A stretch of 64,000 bases of DNA. Source: Lautropia dentalis. GTDB lineage: Bacteria > Pseudomonadota > Gammaproteobacteria > Burkholderiales > Burkholderiaceae_E. Position 1 is the stretch's first letter, and each line of letters starts with the position of its first letter. Below the pieces are notes generated by a model, which saw nothing but the letters and a program-made list of their open reading frames with translations, searched no databases and was not told the DNA's origin. A program made the position numbers and the translations under genes. This document shows, piece by piece, positions 44,977 to 54,926 of the stretch. The DNA lies in the NCBI RefSeq assembly GCF_003892345.1, contig NZ_RRUE01000001.1, forward strand, positions 152,998 through 216,997. Direction: 5' to 3'.

Positions 44977-46497
44977 ATGAGTCTGCTGTCCATCCGTCCG
45001 GAGTCATCCGCTTTCTCCTTCAAGCCATCCGCCACCTCGGCCGGCGGCCGACAGCAAGGCACTCCTGCGCATCACACCCTCCGCCGTGACGTGCCGCGGG
45101 GACGGCCGGCTGCACGCCGCCTTGCCGGTGCTGCGGCGCTGGCCGCCGTGCTGGGTATCACACTGGCTGGCTGTGATTCGCAGAAGGTGCAGGTGATCGA
45201 CACGGCTGGCCTGGCAGCGAAGCTGGGCAGCGCCGACTACGTGATCATGGACACGCGCGACGACAGCCTCTACAACGGCTTCCACGATCAGGGTGCGCCG
45301 CGTGGCGGGCACATCCGTGGCGCAGGCCAGTTCACGACGGCCTGGCTGGATTACATCGCCCCCGAGAAATTCGAGGAATTTGCGGCCGGCAAGGGCATCA
45401 CCAAGGACCGCACGGTAGTGTTCTACGACAGCAACCCCGACAACCTGGAGCGGGTCAGCGCCGAGTTTGCCTCGCGCGGCTACAAGGTCGCGGTCTACAA
45501 GGACTATCTGGCCTGGGCCAATGATCCGGCCCAGCCGATGGATGCGTTCCCTAACTATCCCCTCAGCGTCTCGCCGCAGTGGCTGGACCGCCTGATGAGA
45601 GGAGGCAAGCCCGAAAGCTACGACAACGACCAATACATGCTGTTCGAGGTGTCGTGGGGGCCCCGGGAAAAATCCAATGCCTACATGCAGCACATCGTCG
45701 GCGCCTACCACTTCGACACCGACTGGATCGAGAACGCGCCCGTCTGGAACCTGTCCGATCCGAAAGTGATCGAGCAGAACCTGCTGAAGAACGGCATCAC
45801 GCACGACAAGACCATTGTGCTGTATTCCGATAACCAGCTGGCGGCGCTGCGCGTGTTGTGGGCGCTGAAATGGGCGGGCGTGAAGGACGTGCGTTTCCTG
45901 AACGGCGGTCTGCGTGGCTGGGTGGATGCCGGCCTGCCCACCGAGACGAAGGTGAACACGCCCGAGCCCGCCGAACACTTCGGCGTGACCATTCCGGCCA
46001 ACCCGCAGATCAACATCAGCATGCCCGCTCAGGCGCAGGCTGCGCAGAAGGAAGGGCTGAAGCTCATCAGCAACCGGTCGTGGGATGAATACATCGGCAA
46101 GGTGAGCGGCTATGACTACATCCCCGGCAAGGGGGAGCCCAAGGGCGCCATCTGGGGTTTTGCCGGCACGGATTCTTCCAACATGGCCGACTACTACGAC
46201 CCCGACAACACACTGCGCAACCCCAACGAGATCTTTGCGCTGTGGAAGGGGCAGAACATCCACGCGGGCGACAAGCTGGCCTTCTACTGTGGCACGGGCT
46301 GGCGTGCCGGCGTGCCCTGGTTCATGACCCAGCTGGCCGGCTGGAAGGACACCTTCATCTATGACGGCGGCTGGAATGCCTGGCAGATGGATTCGGTCTA
46401 TCCGGTGCAGAAAGGCGCGCCCGGCAACATGAGCAAGCCGGACGCCCACAACGACTTCGGCAAGGTGCACAAGCAGGGCGCGTCCTGCAAGAGCTGA
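44977..46497 (+). CDS. Three-domain rhodanese lipoprotein (YnjE-like), copy 2
   Basis: A 506-residue paralog of the gene at 26839, highly similar from the mature N-terminus to the end, including LAFYCGTGWRAGVPW with the single catalytic Cys in the third domain. The N-terminus is longer: about 60 residues precede the signal (RRLAGAAALAAVLGITLAGC), and ATG 44977 may therefore not be the real start. A later GTG or ATG would give a normal lipoprotein signal, but none has a clear ribosome site. The twin arginine before the hydrophobic run is worth noting, but there is no full Tat motif. Confidence 0.86.
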   Translation: MSLLSIRPESSAFSFKPSATSAGGRQQGTPAHHTLRRDVPRGRPAARRLAGAAALAAVLGITLAGCDSQKVQVIDTAGLAAKLGSADYVIMDTRDDSLYNGFHDQGAPRGGHIRGAGQFTTAWLDYIAPEKFEEFAAGKGITKDRTVVFYDSNPDNLERVSAEFASRGYKVAVYKDYLAWANDPAQPMDAFPNYPLSVSPQWLDRLMRGGKPESYDNDQYMLFEVSWGPREKSNAYMQHIVGAYHFDTDWIENAPVWNLSDPKVIEQNLLKNGITHDKTIVLYSDNQLAALRVLWALKWAGVKDVRFLNGGLRGWVDAGLPTETKVNTPEPAEHFGVTIPANPQINISMPAQAQAAQKEGLKLISNRSWDEYIGKVSGYDYIPGKGEPKGAIWGFAGTDSSNMADYYDPDNTLRNPNEIFALWKGQNIHAGDKLAFYCGTGWRAGVPWFMTQLAGWKDTFIYDGGWNAWQMDSVYPVQKGAPGNMSKPDAHNDFGKVHKQGASCKS

Positions 46498-46609
46498 ACG
46501 GGACGAGGGTTTTCGGCTTGACCCAGCGGTGTGACGCAGCCCGGCTTGGGCTGCGTGAAGGCGTGTGCTTGAAGGGGCTGCCGTGGCGGTCGAGCCCCTT
46601 GGGGCGTGG

Positions 46610-47209
46610 TCAAAGCTCGCCGACTGTTGTGGCTTTGGTTGCTGCCAGAGCTTCGGGGGCCGTCTTCTTCGCCAGCGATGTTGCGGCAAAGGCTTCCACG
46701 GCCGCCTTCGTGTCGAGCCGTGCAGCCGCCTCGAATTCCTCGGGGCGACGCAGCTTCACGGTCAGCAGCACCACGGCCAGCATCACGTCCGGCCAGGCCT
46801 GGCTGTTGCCGTCAAAGGCGGGCACCCGTGCCAGCGCACGCTTCAGTGCCGTGACACAGCGCTCCACCAGCGGATGGTCGGCCGTGTCCGGCGCCTTGAA
46901 GCGCACCAGCTTCACGATCTGGATCAGCATCTCCAGCAGCGCATGCGTCTGGGAGACGGCCGACAGCTCGGCCGCCGGTGGCATGGCACCACCCAGGTAC
47001 AGGCAGATGGGCAGCGTGCCCGGAACAGCGGTCTTGCCGTCATCCAGCACCAGCACCGGAATCTGGCTCAGTGGGTTGATGGCCTCCAGTTCCGGCGGGT
47101 TCTGCCACGGGTCCACCATTTGCAGCGACAGATCGTTGCGACCCAGCAGCAGTGCGCGGGACAGGCAGATGCGCCCATAGGGCGAGGTGGGGCTGACATA
47201 GAGCTTCAT
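46610..47209 (-). CDS. Glutathione S-transferase family protein, copy 2
   Basis: A 199-residue GST paralogous to the one at 31542: MKLYVSPTSPYGRICLSRAL, DPWQNPPELEAINPLSQIPV and a helical C-terminus ending TTVGEL. GGAGA lies about 6 bp upstream. It converges on rhodanese copy 2, with 112 bp between the stops. Its first 50 bp and the leader are duplicated again at 49759-49853. Confidence 0.9.
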   Translation of the reverse strand: MKLYVSPTSPYGRICLSRALLLGRNDLSLQMVDPWQNPPELEAINPLSQIPVLVLDDGKTAVPGTLPICLYLGGAMPPAAELSAVSQTHALLEMLIQIVKLVRFKAPDTADHPLVERCVTALKRALARVPAFDGNSQAWPDVMLAVVLLTVKLRRPEEFEAAARLDTKAAVEAFAATSLAKKTAPEALAATKATTVGEL

Positions 47210-47451
47210 GGCGGTCTCCGGTCGAGTCATGGAAGCGTCCATGGTACTCCTTGCCGGCTGGGTCCTGCCTGAAGCCGTAGGGCATGTCATGGGCGCAGAA
47301 CTCAATGTTGCTGCAGCAACCGGTCTGCTGCACGCTGCAGCCCTTGCAGGATGCTGTCGGCTGACACATGCGACGGCCGCTTCCAGTGACCGACGAACAG
47401 CCCATTCATCCACAATCCCAAGACATTCCTGCGGCGTGCGGACATGGCGTG

Positions 47452-47808
47452 TCACCAGGCAAAAGGGTCGGGGGCGGCAGAGCTACCCGTGGGGGGGGGG
47501 GGTGGAGACGCACTGGCAGGCGTCGTCTCATCATCAGCCGCAGAGGCTACCGAAACGGCAGCCCCTTCGGCACGGTCCTGCCGCAGCACCAGCGATACGC
47601 CCAGCAGGCTCAGCAATGCCATCAGGCGTTCGGCGCTCATCCGGTGGGCGTTGCGCTCCAGGCTGGAGAAGGTCTGCTGGGTCACGCCCAGGCGACGTGC
47701 GGCTTCGGCCTGTGTCAGGCCGGCGGCCTTGCGAAAACCCTGCAGCAGCATGGGGAGCTGTTCGGGAATCTGGACGCGGAAGTCCTGAGGAAGGGGGTGA
47801 TCAGGCAT
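47452..47808 (-). CDS. XRE/HipB-like helix-turn-helix regulator with proline-rich tail
   Basis: An 118-residue regulator. The HTH is MLLQGFRKAAGLTQAEAARR followed by LGVTQQTFSSLERN, as in HipB-like antitoxins. No HipA-type toxin gene follows; the next gene on the strand is the GST. The tail contains PPPPPTGSS encoded by a 12-G/C tract. ATG 47841 is also in frame, but a TATACT -10 box (47842-47847) and two inverted repeats overlap it, so the start at 47808 is preferred. It lies inside the insertion that splits block A copy 2. Confidence 0.75.
   Translation of the reverse strand: MPDHPLPQDFRVQIPEQLPMLLQGFRKAAGLTQAEAARRLGVTQQTFSSLERNAHRMSAERLMALLSLLGVSLVLRQDRAEGAAVSVASAADDETTPASASPPPPPTGSSAAPDPFAW
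47491..47502. repeat. 12-G homopolymer inside the XRE gene
   Basis: Twelve consecutive G on the plus strand encode the prolines near the C-terminus of the regulator. Slippage would change only the last 15 or so residues. Confidence 0.95.
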
Positions 47809-47823
47809 GTACAGGCCATAGGC

Positions 47824-47869
47824 TGTATCTTGATGATACATAGTATAGCCTGTATTTGTGTCATACAGG
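47824..47869. promoter_or_regulatory. Operator-like inverted repeats of the XRE gene
   Basis: Two inverted repeats, TGTATC-5-GATACA (47824-47840) and CCTGTAT-7-ATACAGG (47849-47869), flank the TATACT box on the minus strand. Autorepression by the XRE protein is the natural inference. Confidence 0.55.
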
Positions 47870-47885
47870 TTATGGGCTGTATCTT

Positions 47886-48224
47886 TCAGCCTTGCCGCCC
47901 CGCACTCGCGCGGCCCTCATCCCCCACCCGCACCCGCGCCAGCAGCACCTGCAGCGGGTGGCGCAGCTGGCGGTGGGCCATGCGTTTGACCTGGCTGCGG
48001 CAGGAATAGCCGGTGGCCAGGGCCTCGCCGGCCGTCTCGGCAGGGCGGTCCACCTGGGCCTGCCACGATTGCGAGTAGATGAGGCGCGAGGTGGCCAGGT
48101 TGCGGGCCTCGTGGCCATAGGTGCCGGCCATGCCGCAGCAGCCGGTGGCCTGCACCTGCAGCGTCAGCCCGAAGTGGCGGAACACCTTCACCCACTGGCC
48201 GTTGCTGTCGGGCTGGTTGGTCTT
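47886..48224 (-). pseudogene. 3' fragment of a ydiJ-type gene
   Basis: The segment matches the last 110 or so codons of ydiJ copy 2 (49893-50226) at roughly 95 percent, including QVQATGCCGMAGTYGHE and the C-terminal RHPLQVLLARVRVGDEGRAS. It stops abruptly at 48224, where IS3-family sequence begins. With no upstream domains it cannot be functional. Confidence 0.92.
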
Positions 48225-48504
48225 TCAGCCTGGACACCGTCACGCCGGCGTACTTGCGCTTCCATTGGTAGAAGAGAAGGTGGAAACGCTGATGCCCCGC
48301 TTGCGGCATACCTCTGCCACCGGGACGCCGGACTCAGCATGCTGCAAGGTTTCCAGGATCTGGCTTTCCGTGAACTTCGACTTCTTCATGGGTTCTCACC
48401 TCGGGTTGGTCGAAGTCTATGGTTCCGAGCGCTCCTCTTTCAGGAGGAGTCTACGGCTCCATCTTCTCAAAGATTGGAGCCTCCTCCAGACCCAGGGCGG
48501 TTCA
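48225..48504 (-). mobile_element. IS3-family (IS407-like) remnant: left end and broken orfA
   Basis: On the minus strand an ATG at 48389 opens a peptide starting MKKSKFTESQILETLQHAES with PVAEVCRKRGISVSTF, the N-terminus of IS3-family OrfA. A 5-bp duplication (TCTTC) then shifts the frame before the expected YQWKRKYAGV, which appears in another frame. The outer end at about 48504 reads TGAACCGCCCTGGGTCTGG on the minus strand, like IS407-type terminal repeats. OrfB and the other end are missing. Confidence 0.85.
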
Positions 48505-48678
48505 CCGGGATGATTGATCCGTGGTTACACTTGTCTTTGAAATGCCGCTGAATATCGAGGCTGCCAGCATGATCATCAATCTGCAATGTCGGATCTGCGA
48601 AGTTGTCGGCCTCAGCATGCTTGGCGCCAAGGCCATGTAGAGCAGATTTTCAGGGGTGAATCCTGAGAAATCAACAAG
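48505..48678. other. AT-richer spacer after the IS remnant
   Basis: No gene is seen. A short open stretch from 48543 has no family match. Base composition resembles the following hydrolase gene rather than the flanks, so it was probably imported with it. Confidence 0.5.
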
Positions 48679-49698
48679 TTACGTCAAGACTGTCGAACTC
48701 GGGTTTCTCGATGCCTGAGGCGCCTGACTCTGCCGGCTTTGTTTCTGTTTTATTGTGCTCAGAAATTTCCTGATATATCGGGCTATCTCCTCCGGCTTGT
48801 AGTCATGGATGTAGTGCGGCCCTTCCATTGTTATGAGTTTTGCCTGCGGATTTTGGGCGACGAAGGCCTTTTCCTTTTTGTCATTGCTGCCTGTGCTGCC
48901 GCCTTTTTGAATGGCTGCAAAGATTAGGGTAGGAACTTGAGGCACTGGCTCATGCCTGATCGTATCAAGGTTTTTATTCATCTCCTTGACTTCGTTCATG
49001 ACCGCTTGAGTAATGGATCGGCGGTGGAATAAAGCTCTAAATACAGATTCGTCCTGTCGGTTGAGTGTCCCGGAACGCAAGGTCGGGGTGCTCCTTATGT
49101 CGTAGAGGATAGGCAGTCGAGCCAGGCCCAGATTCTTGGCTAGCCACGAAATCTGATAGAGTCGCTGATCCGGTATTCTAGTTGGCGGAATGGACATGTC
49201 CAGACCGATAAGGGCTTCCACTTCTTCTGGATGACGATTTGCCCAGTGGACAGCCTCCAATCCTGCCATGGAATGCGGCACCAGGACATAGGGGCCGGAA
49301 ATTTCAGCTGTCTTGAGAGCCTTGCGGGTCTGGCTAAGCTGTTTATCCAGCGATCGGTCATCGTCCCCATCATCGCTATATCCGTAGCCCAGACGTTCTA
49401 CAACGACAACGCGATAATCATTTTCCAGTCTGGAATAAAGGGCCTTGAAGTCCAGTGTCGGCGCATTGGTTCCCAGTCCAGACAGGAAAACAAGGGTCCT
49501 GTCTCCCATGCCTGTGGTATAAACATTCAGCCTCTTTCCATCCACCTCGACCAGTTGACCAATCGGTCTTTCGATGAGACTGCTTTCCTGAAAGATTTGG
49601 AAGCGATGGTAGAGGGAGATGGTCAGCAGAGCAAAAGCCAGCATTCCCGAAAGCCAGGCTGCGATTCTGAAGATAAATTTCAAAACAGGTCTGAACAT
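48679..49698 (-). CDS. Alpha/beta hydrolase, membrane-anchored, probably horizontally acquired
   Basis: A 339-residue protein. An N-terminal helix (FIFRIAAWLSGMLAFALLTI) anchors a hydrolase with LVFLSGLGTNAPTLDF (oxyanion region), YVLVPHSMAGLEAVHW (Ser nucleophile in HSMAG) and a C-terminal GPHYIHDYKPEEIARYI carrying the likely catalytic His. The start at 49698 is chosen because the codons before it are the duplicated GST leader. Lower GC than every neighbour and a position between duplicated GST and ydiJ pieces indicate insertion. Substrate unknown. Confidence 0.85.
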   Translation of the reverse strand: MFRPVLKFIFRIAAWLSGMLAFALLTISLYHRFQIFQESSLIERPIGQLVEVDGKRLNVYTTGMGDRTLVFLSGLGTNAPTLDFKALYSRLENDYRVVVVERLGYGYSDDGDDDRSLDKQLSQTRKALKTAEISGPYVLVPHSMAGLEAVHWANRHPEEVEALIGLDMSIPPTRIPDQRLYQISWLAKNLGLARLPILYDIRSTPTLRSGTLNRQDESVFRALFHRRSITQAVMNEVKEMNKNLDTIRHEPVPQVPTLIFAAIQKGGSTGSNDKKEKAFVAQNPQAKLITMEGPHYIHDYKPEEIARYIRKFLSTIKQKQSRQSQAPQASRNPSSTVLT

Positions 49699-49758
49699 GC
49701 AATATCCATTTTGAAGAATGTGCCACGGCGCCCGCATTTGACGGGGTGGCTCCCTAGT

Positions 49759-49853
49759 ACAGGCAGATGCGCCCATAGGGCGAGGTGGGGCTGACATGGA
49801 GCTTCATGGCGGTCTCCGGTCGAGTCGTGGAAACGTCCATGGTACCCCTTGCC
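49759..49853 (-). pseudogene. 5' fragment and leader of a GST gene
   Basis: This 95-bp stretch matches 47161-47255 at about 91 positions, covering the start codon, the first 16 codons and the leader of GST copy 2. It ends 40 bp before the ydiJ stop, so it preserves the original gst-ydiJ junction. Confidence 0.9.
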
Positions 49854-49892
49854 GTCAGACCGCCCCGTGGGCGGCCCTGTATCTGTCAGCTC

Positions 49893-52800
49893 CTATCGCC
49901 CCGCACTCGCGCGGCCCTCATCCCCCACCCGCACCCGCGCCAGCAGCACCTGCAGCGGGTGGCGCAGCTGGCGGTGGGCCAAGCGCTTGACCTGGCTGCG
50001 GCAGGAATAGCCGGTGGCCAGGGCCTCGCCGGCCGTTTCGGCGGGGCGGTCCACCTGCGCCTGCCACGATTGCGAGTAGATGAGGCGCGAGGTGGCCAGG
50101 TTGCGGGTCTCGTGGCCATAGGTGCCGGCCATGCCGCAGCAGCCGGTGGCCTGTACCTGCAGCGTCAGCCCGAAGTGGCGGAACACCTTCTCCCACTGGC
50201 CGTTGCTGTCAGGCTGGTTGGTCTTCTCGGTACAGTGGGCCAGCAGGCGATAGGTATCTGGGAAGTTGATGTCCTGGTGGGTATTGCTTTGCGGGCTGGC
50301 GGCATCGGTGGCTGTCGTGGCGGAGGGGGACAGAACCTCAGCCAGCTTCCTTGCCGCCGGTCCTTCTGCCAGCGCCTGCAGCAGCCATTCCTGCGGCAGC
50401 AGCACCCGGGGCAGGTCCTGAATGCCCTCGATCTTGGCGTACTCCTGACGGAACACCAGCGTCATGGCCGGGTCCAGTCCCACCAGGGGGATGTCGAACC
50501 GGGCCAGCGCCTGCAGGGCGCGGATGTGGCGACGCGCCGCGCGCTCGAAGGCGGGCAGGAAGCCCTGCACCTGCAACGGCTTGCCGTTGGCGTGCAGCGG
50601 TGCCAGCCAGACGCGCAGGTCCAGCCGGGCGGCCAGCTCGATGAAGTCCGCCAGTTGTTCAGTCTCGAAATACCGGGTGAAACTGTCCTGCACCAGAATG
50701 ACGCTGCGCGCACGCTCCTCCGCAGGGAGTGCAGCCAGTGCGGCTGGTGTGGCGGTGCTCACCTGCCATCGCTGCAGCACGGGCTGGAGTGCCATGCGGT
50801 TGATGAGCGGGCTGTCCACCATGCCCACGTGCTTTTCCATCATGCGCTGCACCCAGCCGTTGCCCATGATGCCGTTGTAGAGCCACGGCACGTGGGCAAA
50901 CCACGGCATGGAGAATTCCAGCGAGCCGATGAGGTAATGGCGCAGCGGGCGCAGGTAGCGCTGGTGGTAGAGCTGCAGGAAGCGCGCGCGGAAATCCGGC
51001 ACGTTCACCTTGATGGGACATTGCCCGGCGCAGGCCTTGCAGGACAGGCAGCCGGCCATGGCCTCGTACACCTCGTGCGAGAAGTCCGGCACCTGCTGCC
51101 GTGCGGCGCGGGTATTGCGCCAGCGCTGCCAGAAGCTGCGCAGGAACCCCGGTGGGTTGCGCGACAGTTCCAGCACGTCCACCCCGGCATTGCCCTGCAG
51201 GCGTAGCCATTCGCGCATCAGCGAGGCACGCCCCTTGGGTGAGTGCTGGCGCTGGCGGGTGGCTTTCCACGATGGGCACATGGCGTCGTCGGGGTCATAG
51301 TTGTAGCAGGCGCCGTTGCCGTTGCAATGCATGGCGGCGCCATAGCTCTGCCAGACGCGCTCGTCGATCTGCCGGTCGTGTTCGCCGCGTGTGGGCACAC
51401 CATCGACCTTCATCAGCTGCGCCTGGCTCTGCCACGGCGTGGCAATCTTGCCCGGGTTGATCTGGTTGTGCGGGTCGAAGGCGGCCTTGAGCTTCTGCAG
51501 CGACGGATACAGCTCACCGAAATACGCCTCGGCATATTCCGAGCGCACGCCCTTGCCGTGCTCGCCCCACAGCAGGCCGCCGTAGCGCTGCGCAAGGGCT
51601 GCCACCGCATCACTGATCGGGCGCACCAGTGCCGCGTACTTCGGATCCTTCATGTCCAGCGCCGGGCGCACGTGCAGCACGCCGGCGTCCACGTGACCGA
51701 ACATGCCGTATTGCAGGCCGTGACTGTCCAGCAGTGCGCGGAACTCGGCAATGTATTCCGCCAGATTCTCGGGGGGCACGGCCGTGTCTTCCACGAAGGG
51801 CTGCGGACGGGCCTCGCCCTGCACGTTGCCCAGCAGGCCCACGGCACGCTTGCGCATGGCATAGACGCGCTTGACGGCGTCCGATCCCACTGCCAGCGTG
51901 TGGCCCAGACGGCGCACGGTGGTGTCGGTCTGCAGGTGATTCACGAAGCGCTGCACCCGCGCGTCCACCTCGGCCGGGTCATCGCCGCTGAATTCCACCA
52001 GGTTGATGCCTAGTGTCTGCTCGCCGTCCTGTTCCGGGAAATATTCCGATACGCTGTTCCAGACGAAATCGTTCATGGCCAGCAGCAGCACCTTGGAATC
52101 CACCGTCTCGATGGACAGGGGCTTCTGTGCGATCAGCGCCCGGGCGTCGCGCAGCGCATCCATGAAGGCGGCATAGCGCACGTTCACCAGCACCGAATAC
52201 TTCGGGATGGGCAGCACGTTGAGCCGTGCCTCCACCACGAAGCCCAGCGAACCCTCGGCACCGCACAGCACGCTGTTGAGGTCGAAGCGGCCGTCAGGAC
52301 GACGCAGGTGCGCCAGGTCATAGCCGGTCAGGCAGCGGTTGAGCTTCGGAAACTTCGCGCGGATGAGATCGGCCTGCTCGTCGGCAATGCGGCGGGCCGT
52401 GCGGTGCACCTTGCCGATGCGCCCGGGCTGCGCACACAGCGCCTCCAGTCCCGCATCGTCCACCGGCTGGCTGATGAAGCGCTCGCCGCCCAGCAGTACG
52501 TAGTCCAGTGCCAGCACGTGGTCGCGCGTCTTGCCGTAGGTGCAGCTGCCCTGGCCGCTGGCGTCGGTATTGATCATGCCGCCCAGCGTCGCCCGGTTCG
52601 AGGTGGACAGCTCGGGGGCGAAGAAGAGCCCGTGAGGGCGGAGCGCGGCATTGAGCTGGTCTTTCACCACACCGGCCTGGACGCGCACCCAGCCCTCCTC
52701 GGCATTGATCTCCAGAATGCGGTTCATGTGCCGCGACAGGTCCATCACCAGCCCGTGGGTGAGCGACTGGCCGTTGGTGCCCGTGCCGCCACCACGCGGT

Positions 52801-53051
52801 GCCAGCGCCACCGTCTGGTAGGCAGGCTGGCCCAGCAGCGTGGCCACGCGCTGCACGTCCTCGGCGTCCTTCGGGAAGACGGCGGCCTGCGGGGCCAGCT
52901 GGTAGAGCGAGTTGTCGGTGGCGAACAGCGTGCGGGTGGCGTAGTCGTCCTGGATCTCGCCGACAAAGCCGCTGGCGCGCAGGTCCGCCAGAAACTGTCG
53001 ATAGATGGCGGGCAGCTCGTCGGCGGGGCGGGGCAGGGCGGCGATGGACAT
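49893..53051 (-). CDS. ydiJ: YdiJ-type FAD-linked oxidase / Fe-S dehydrogenase, copy 2
   Basis: A 1052-residue paralog of the protein at 32321, about four fifths identical by eye. It has the same FAD motifs (APRGGGTGTNGQSL; TLGGMINTDASGQGSCTYGK), Fe-S cysteines (CLSCKACAGQCPIKVNVPDF) and CCG domain (QATGCCGMAGTYGHETRN). The variable linker before YRLLAHCTEKT is shorter and has no homopolymer. Expected activity is oxidation of a D-2-hydroxy acid such as D-2-hydroxyglutarate. It is separated from nadB, on the same strand upstream, by 144 bp. Confidence 0.92.
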   Translation of the reverse strand: MSIAALPRPADELPAIYRQFLADLRASGFVGEIQDDYATRTLFATDNSLYQLAPQAAVFPKDAEDVQRVATLLGQPAYQTVALAPRGGGTGTNGQSLTHGLVMDLSRHMNRILEINAEEGWVRVQAGVVKDQLNAALRPHGLFFAPELSTSNRATLGGMINTDASGQGSCTYGKTRDHVLALDYVLLGGERFISQPVDDAGLEALCAQPGRIGKVHRTARRIADEQADLIRAKFPKLNRCLTGYDLAHLRRPDGRFDLNSVLCGAEGSLGFVVEARLNVLPIPKYSVLVNVRYAAFMDALRDARALIAQKPLSIETVDSKVLLLAMNDFVWNSVSEYFPEQDGEQTLGINLVEFSGDDPAEVDARVQRFVNHLQTDTTVRRLGHTLAVGSDAVKRVYAMRKRAVGLLGNVQGEARPQPFVEDTAVPPENLAEYIAEFRALLDSHGLQYGMFGHVDAGVLHVRPALDMKDPKYAALVRPISDAVAALAQRYGGLLWGEHGKGVRSEYAEAYFGELYPSLQKLKAAFDPHNQINPGKIATPWQSQAQLMKVDGVPTRGEHDRQIDERVWQSYGAAMHCNGNGACYNYDPDDAMCPSWKATRQRQHSPKGRASLMREWLRLQGNAGVDVLELSRNPPGFLRSFWQRWRNTRAARQQVPDFSHEVYEAMAGCLSCKACAGQCPIKVNVPDFRARFLQLYHQRYLRPLRHYLIGSLEFSMPWFAHVPWLYNGIMGNGWVQRMMEKHVGMVDSPLINRMALQPVLQRWQVSTATPAALAALPAEERARSVILVQDSFTRYFETEQLADFIELAARLDLRVWLAPLHANGKPLQVQGFLPAFERAARRHIRALQALARFDIPLVGLDPAMTLVFRQEYAKIEGIQDLPRVLLPQEWLLQALAEGPAARKLAEVLSPSATTATDAASPQSNTHQDINFPDTYRLLAHCTEKTNQPDSNGQWEKVFRHFGLTLQVQATGCCGMAGTYGHETRNLATSRLIYSQSWQAQVDRPAETAGEALATGYSCRSQVKRLAHRQLRHPLQVLLARVRVGDEGRASAGR

Positions 53052-53195
53052 GGAACAGGCAGGACGGAAGGACCGGTGCCGGCGCGGGAGTGGCCGGGAC
53101 AGCCCGAAAGTATCCGCACGCGCGCCCCGGTTGACAAGCGCAGGCCGGCTGCCGCTGGTCTGGAATCCGCCACCAGCCGGAGGTGAAGGCGCTGT

Positions 53196-54926
53196 TCACG
53201 CGCCGGGCTGTGCTGACGGCTGCCGCCGATGCGCCGTAGAGGCTGTCGGCGGCGGAGCGGCGGTCAGGTCCACGTTGCAGTGTGCGCCGATGCTGGTCGG
53301 GCACTGCCGGGCGCTGGCCTCGATGATCCGCGCGCAGGTGAGCAGGTTGAGATCCTCATGCCCGGACACGCTGACGGGGGGCTGGATGTGGGCCTGCCAG
53401 GCGGTCAGCACGGCATGGGCATGGGCCAGGCCCGGCGTGCTGCGCAGGATGCCCAGGTTCCGGCTCACCAGCGCCTGCAGGCTGCGACGGTCGAAAGGCG
53501 GCAGGGCGGTACCGGATTCGTCGGCAACCCTGCTGGCGGGCGCGGGCTGCGCGAAGGGGGCGGAAGCATCCCTTTCGGCCGCTGCCACGGTCGTTTCGCG
53601 GGGGGCGGAGGAAGCGTCCTGCACCATGTCGTGCTTCGAGACCATCGTCATGGCCCGGATCATCGGATGGTGCCAGCGGGCGCCGTCCGCAATGGCCCGG
53701 GCGGCGTTTCGGCCCATCACCACGCATTCCAGCAGCGAGTTGCTGGCCAGCCGGTTGGCGCCATGCAGGCCGGTGCAGGCGGCTTCGCCCAGACAGAACA
53801 GGTTCTCCACCTGGGTGTGCCCGGCCGTGTCGCAGACGATGCCGCCGCAGGTGTAGTGCTGCACCGGGCCGACCGGAATCGGGCTGCGCGTGATGTCGAT
53901 GCCGTGCGCCAGGCAATGCGCATGGATGGTGGGGAAGTGCTCCAGGATGAAGCTGGGGGGGCGATGGCTGATGTCCAGCCAGACGTGGGGCAGTGACTGC
54001 CTGCCGATCTCGGCGGCAATGGCGCGGGCCACGATGTCGCGGGGAGCCAGTTCGGCGCGCGAGTCGTAGCTGGGCATGAAGCGCTCGCCGGCTTCATTGC
54101 GCAGTATGCCCCCTTCGCCGCGCACGGCTTCGGAGATCAGGAAGATCGGTTCCTGCCCGTCGGTATCGGACAGCCCGGCACCGATGTCCGTCAGGAAGCG
54201 GGAAGGTCCGGCATGCCCGGCGAAGCCGGTGGGGTGGAACTGCATGAAGGCCATGTTGGCCGCCGCGCAGCCGGCCCGGAAGGCCATGGCAATGCCGTCG
54301 CCGGTGCAGGCAGTCGGGGTGGTGGTGCGTGCATAGACCTGGCCGCAACCGCCGCTGGCCAGCACGACAGACGTGGCCAGCATTGGTTGCAGCTGCCCCT
54401 GGTGCAGTACGCGCACGCCCACGCAGCGCTCCTCGTCGTCCTGCAGCAGGTCCACGGCCATGGTCTGTTCCAGCTGCCGGATGTTGGGGCGGCTGGCCAC
54501 GGCCCGGTAGAGCGCCTGCATGATCGAGAGCCCAGTGTGGTCGGCCACGTGGGCGATGCGGCTGGCACCGTGCCCGCCTTCGCGTGTCAGGTGCAGGCTG
54601 CCGGTGTCCGTGCGACTGAAGGGCACGCCCGTGCCGATCAGCCATTCGATGGCGGCCCGTCCCTGCGAGAGGATGGCGCGTACCGCGGCCTCGTCGCATA
54701 GCCCGGCACCAGCCACCAGCGTGTCGGCCACGTGGTCATCCAGTCGGTCAAGCCGATCCAGCACGGCGGCGATGCCGCCCTGGGCGCGACTGCTGGCGTT
54801 GTCATCAAGCCGGTACTTGCACAGCAGCGCGATGCGCAGGCTCTCCGGCAGCGAGAGCGCCAGCGTCAGCGCTGCCAGCCCGTTGCCCACGATGATCACG
54901 TCGTGGTCGGCATTCCGTGGTTTCAT
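53196..54926 (-). CDS. nadB: L-aspartate oxidase NadB
   Basis: Oxidises aspartate to iminoaspartate, the first step of NAD synthesis. FAD motif [15 protein letters not shown] at the N-terminus, [44 protein letters not shown] and [10 protein letters not shown] are family marks. The 576 residues exceed the usual 530-540. The excess is an Ala/Ser-rich linker near 435-475 and a Pro/Ala-rich tail after NVDLTA. The start overlaps the nadA stop by 4 bp, so NadB is made after NadA from one mRNA and the two hand over the unstable intermediate. Confidence 0.96.
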   Translation of the reverse strand: MKPRNADHDVIIVGNGLAALTLALSLPESLRIALLCKYRLDDNASSRAQGGIAAVLDRLDRLDDHVADTLVAGAGLCDEAAVRAILSQGRAAIEWLIGTGVPFSRTDTGSLHLTREGGHGASRIAHVADHTGLSIMQALYRAVASRPNIRQLEQTMAVDLLQDDEERCVGVRVLHQGQLQPMLATSVVLASGGCGQVYARTTTPTACTGDGIAMAFRAGCAAANMAFMQFHPTGFAGHAGPSRFLTDIGAGLSDTDGQEPIFLISEAVRGEGGILRNEAGERFMPSYDSRAELAPRDIVARAIAAEIGRQSLPHVWLDISHRPPSFILEHFPTIHAHCLAHGIDITRSPIPVGPVQHYTCGGIVCDTAGHTQVENLFCLGEAACTGLHGANRLASNSLLECVVMGRNAARAIADGARWHHPMIRAMTMVSKHDMVQDASSAPRETTVAAAERDASAPFAQPAPASRVADESGTALPPFDRRSLQALVSRNLGILRSTPGLAHAHAVLTAWQAHIQPPVSVSGHEDLNLLTCARIIEASARQCPTSIGAHCNVDLTAAPPPTASTAHRRQPSAQPGA

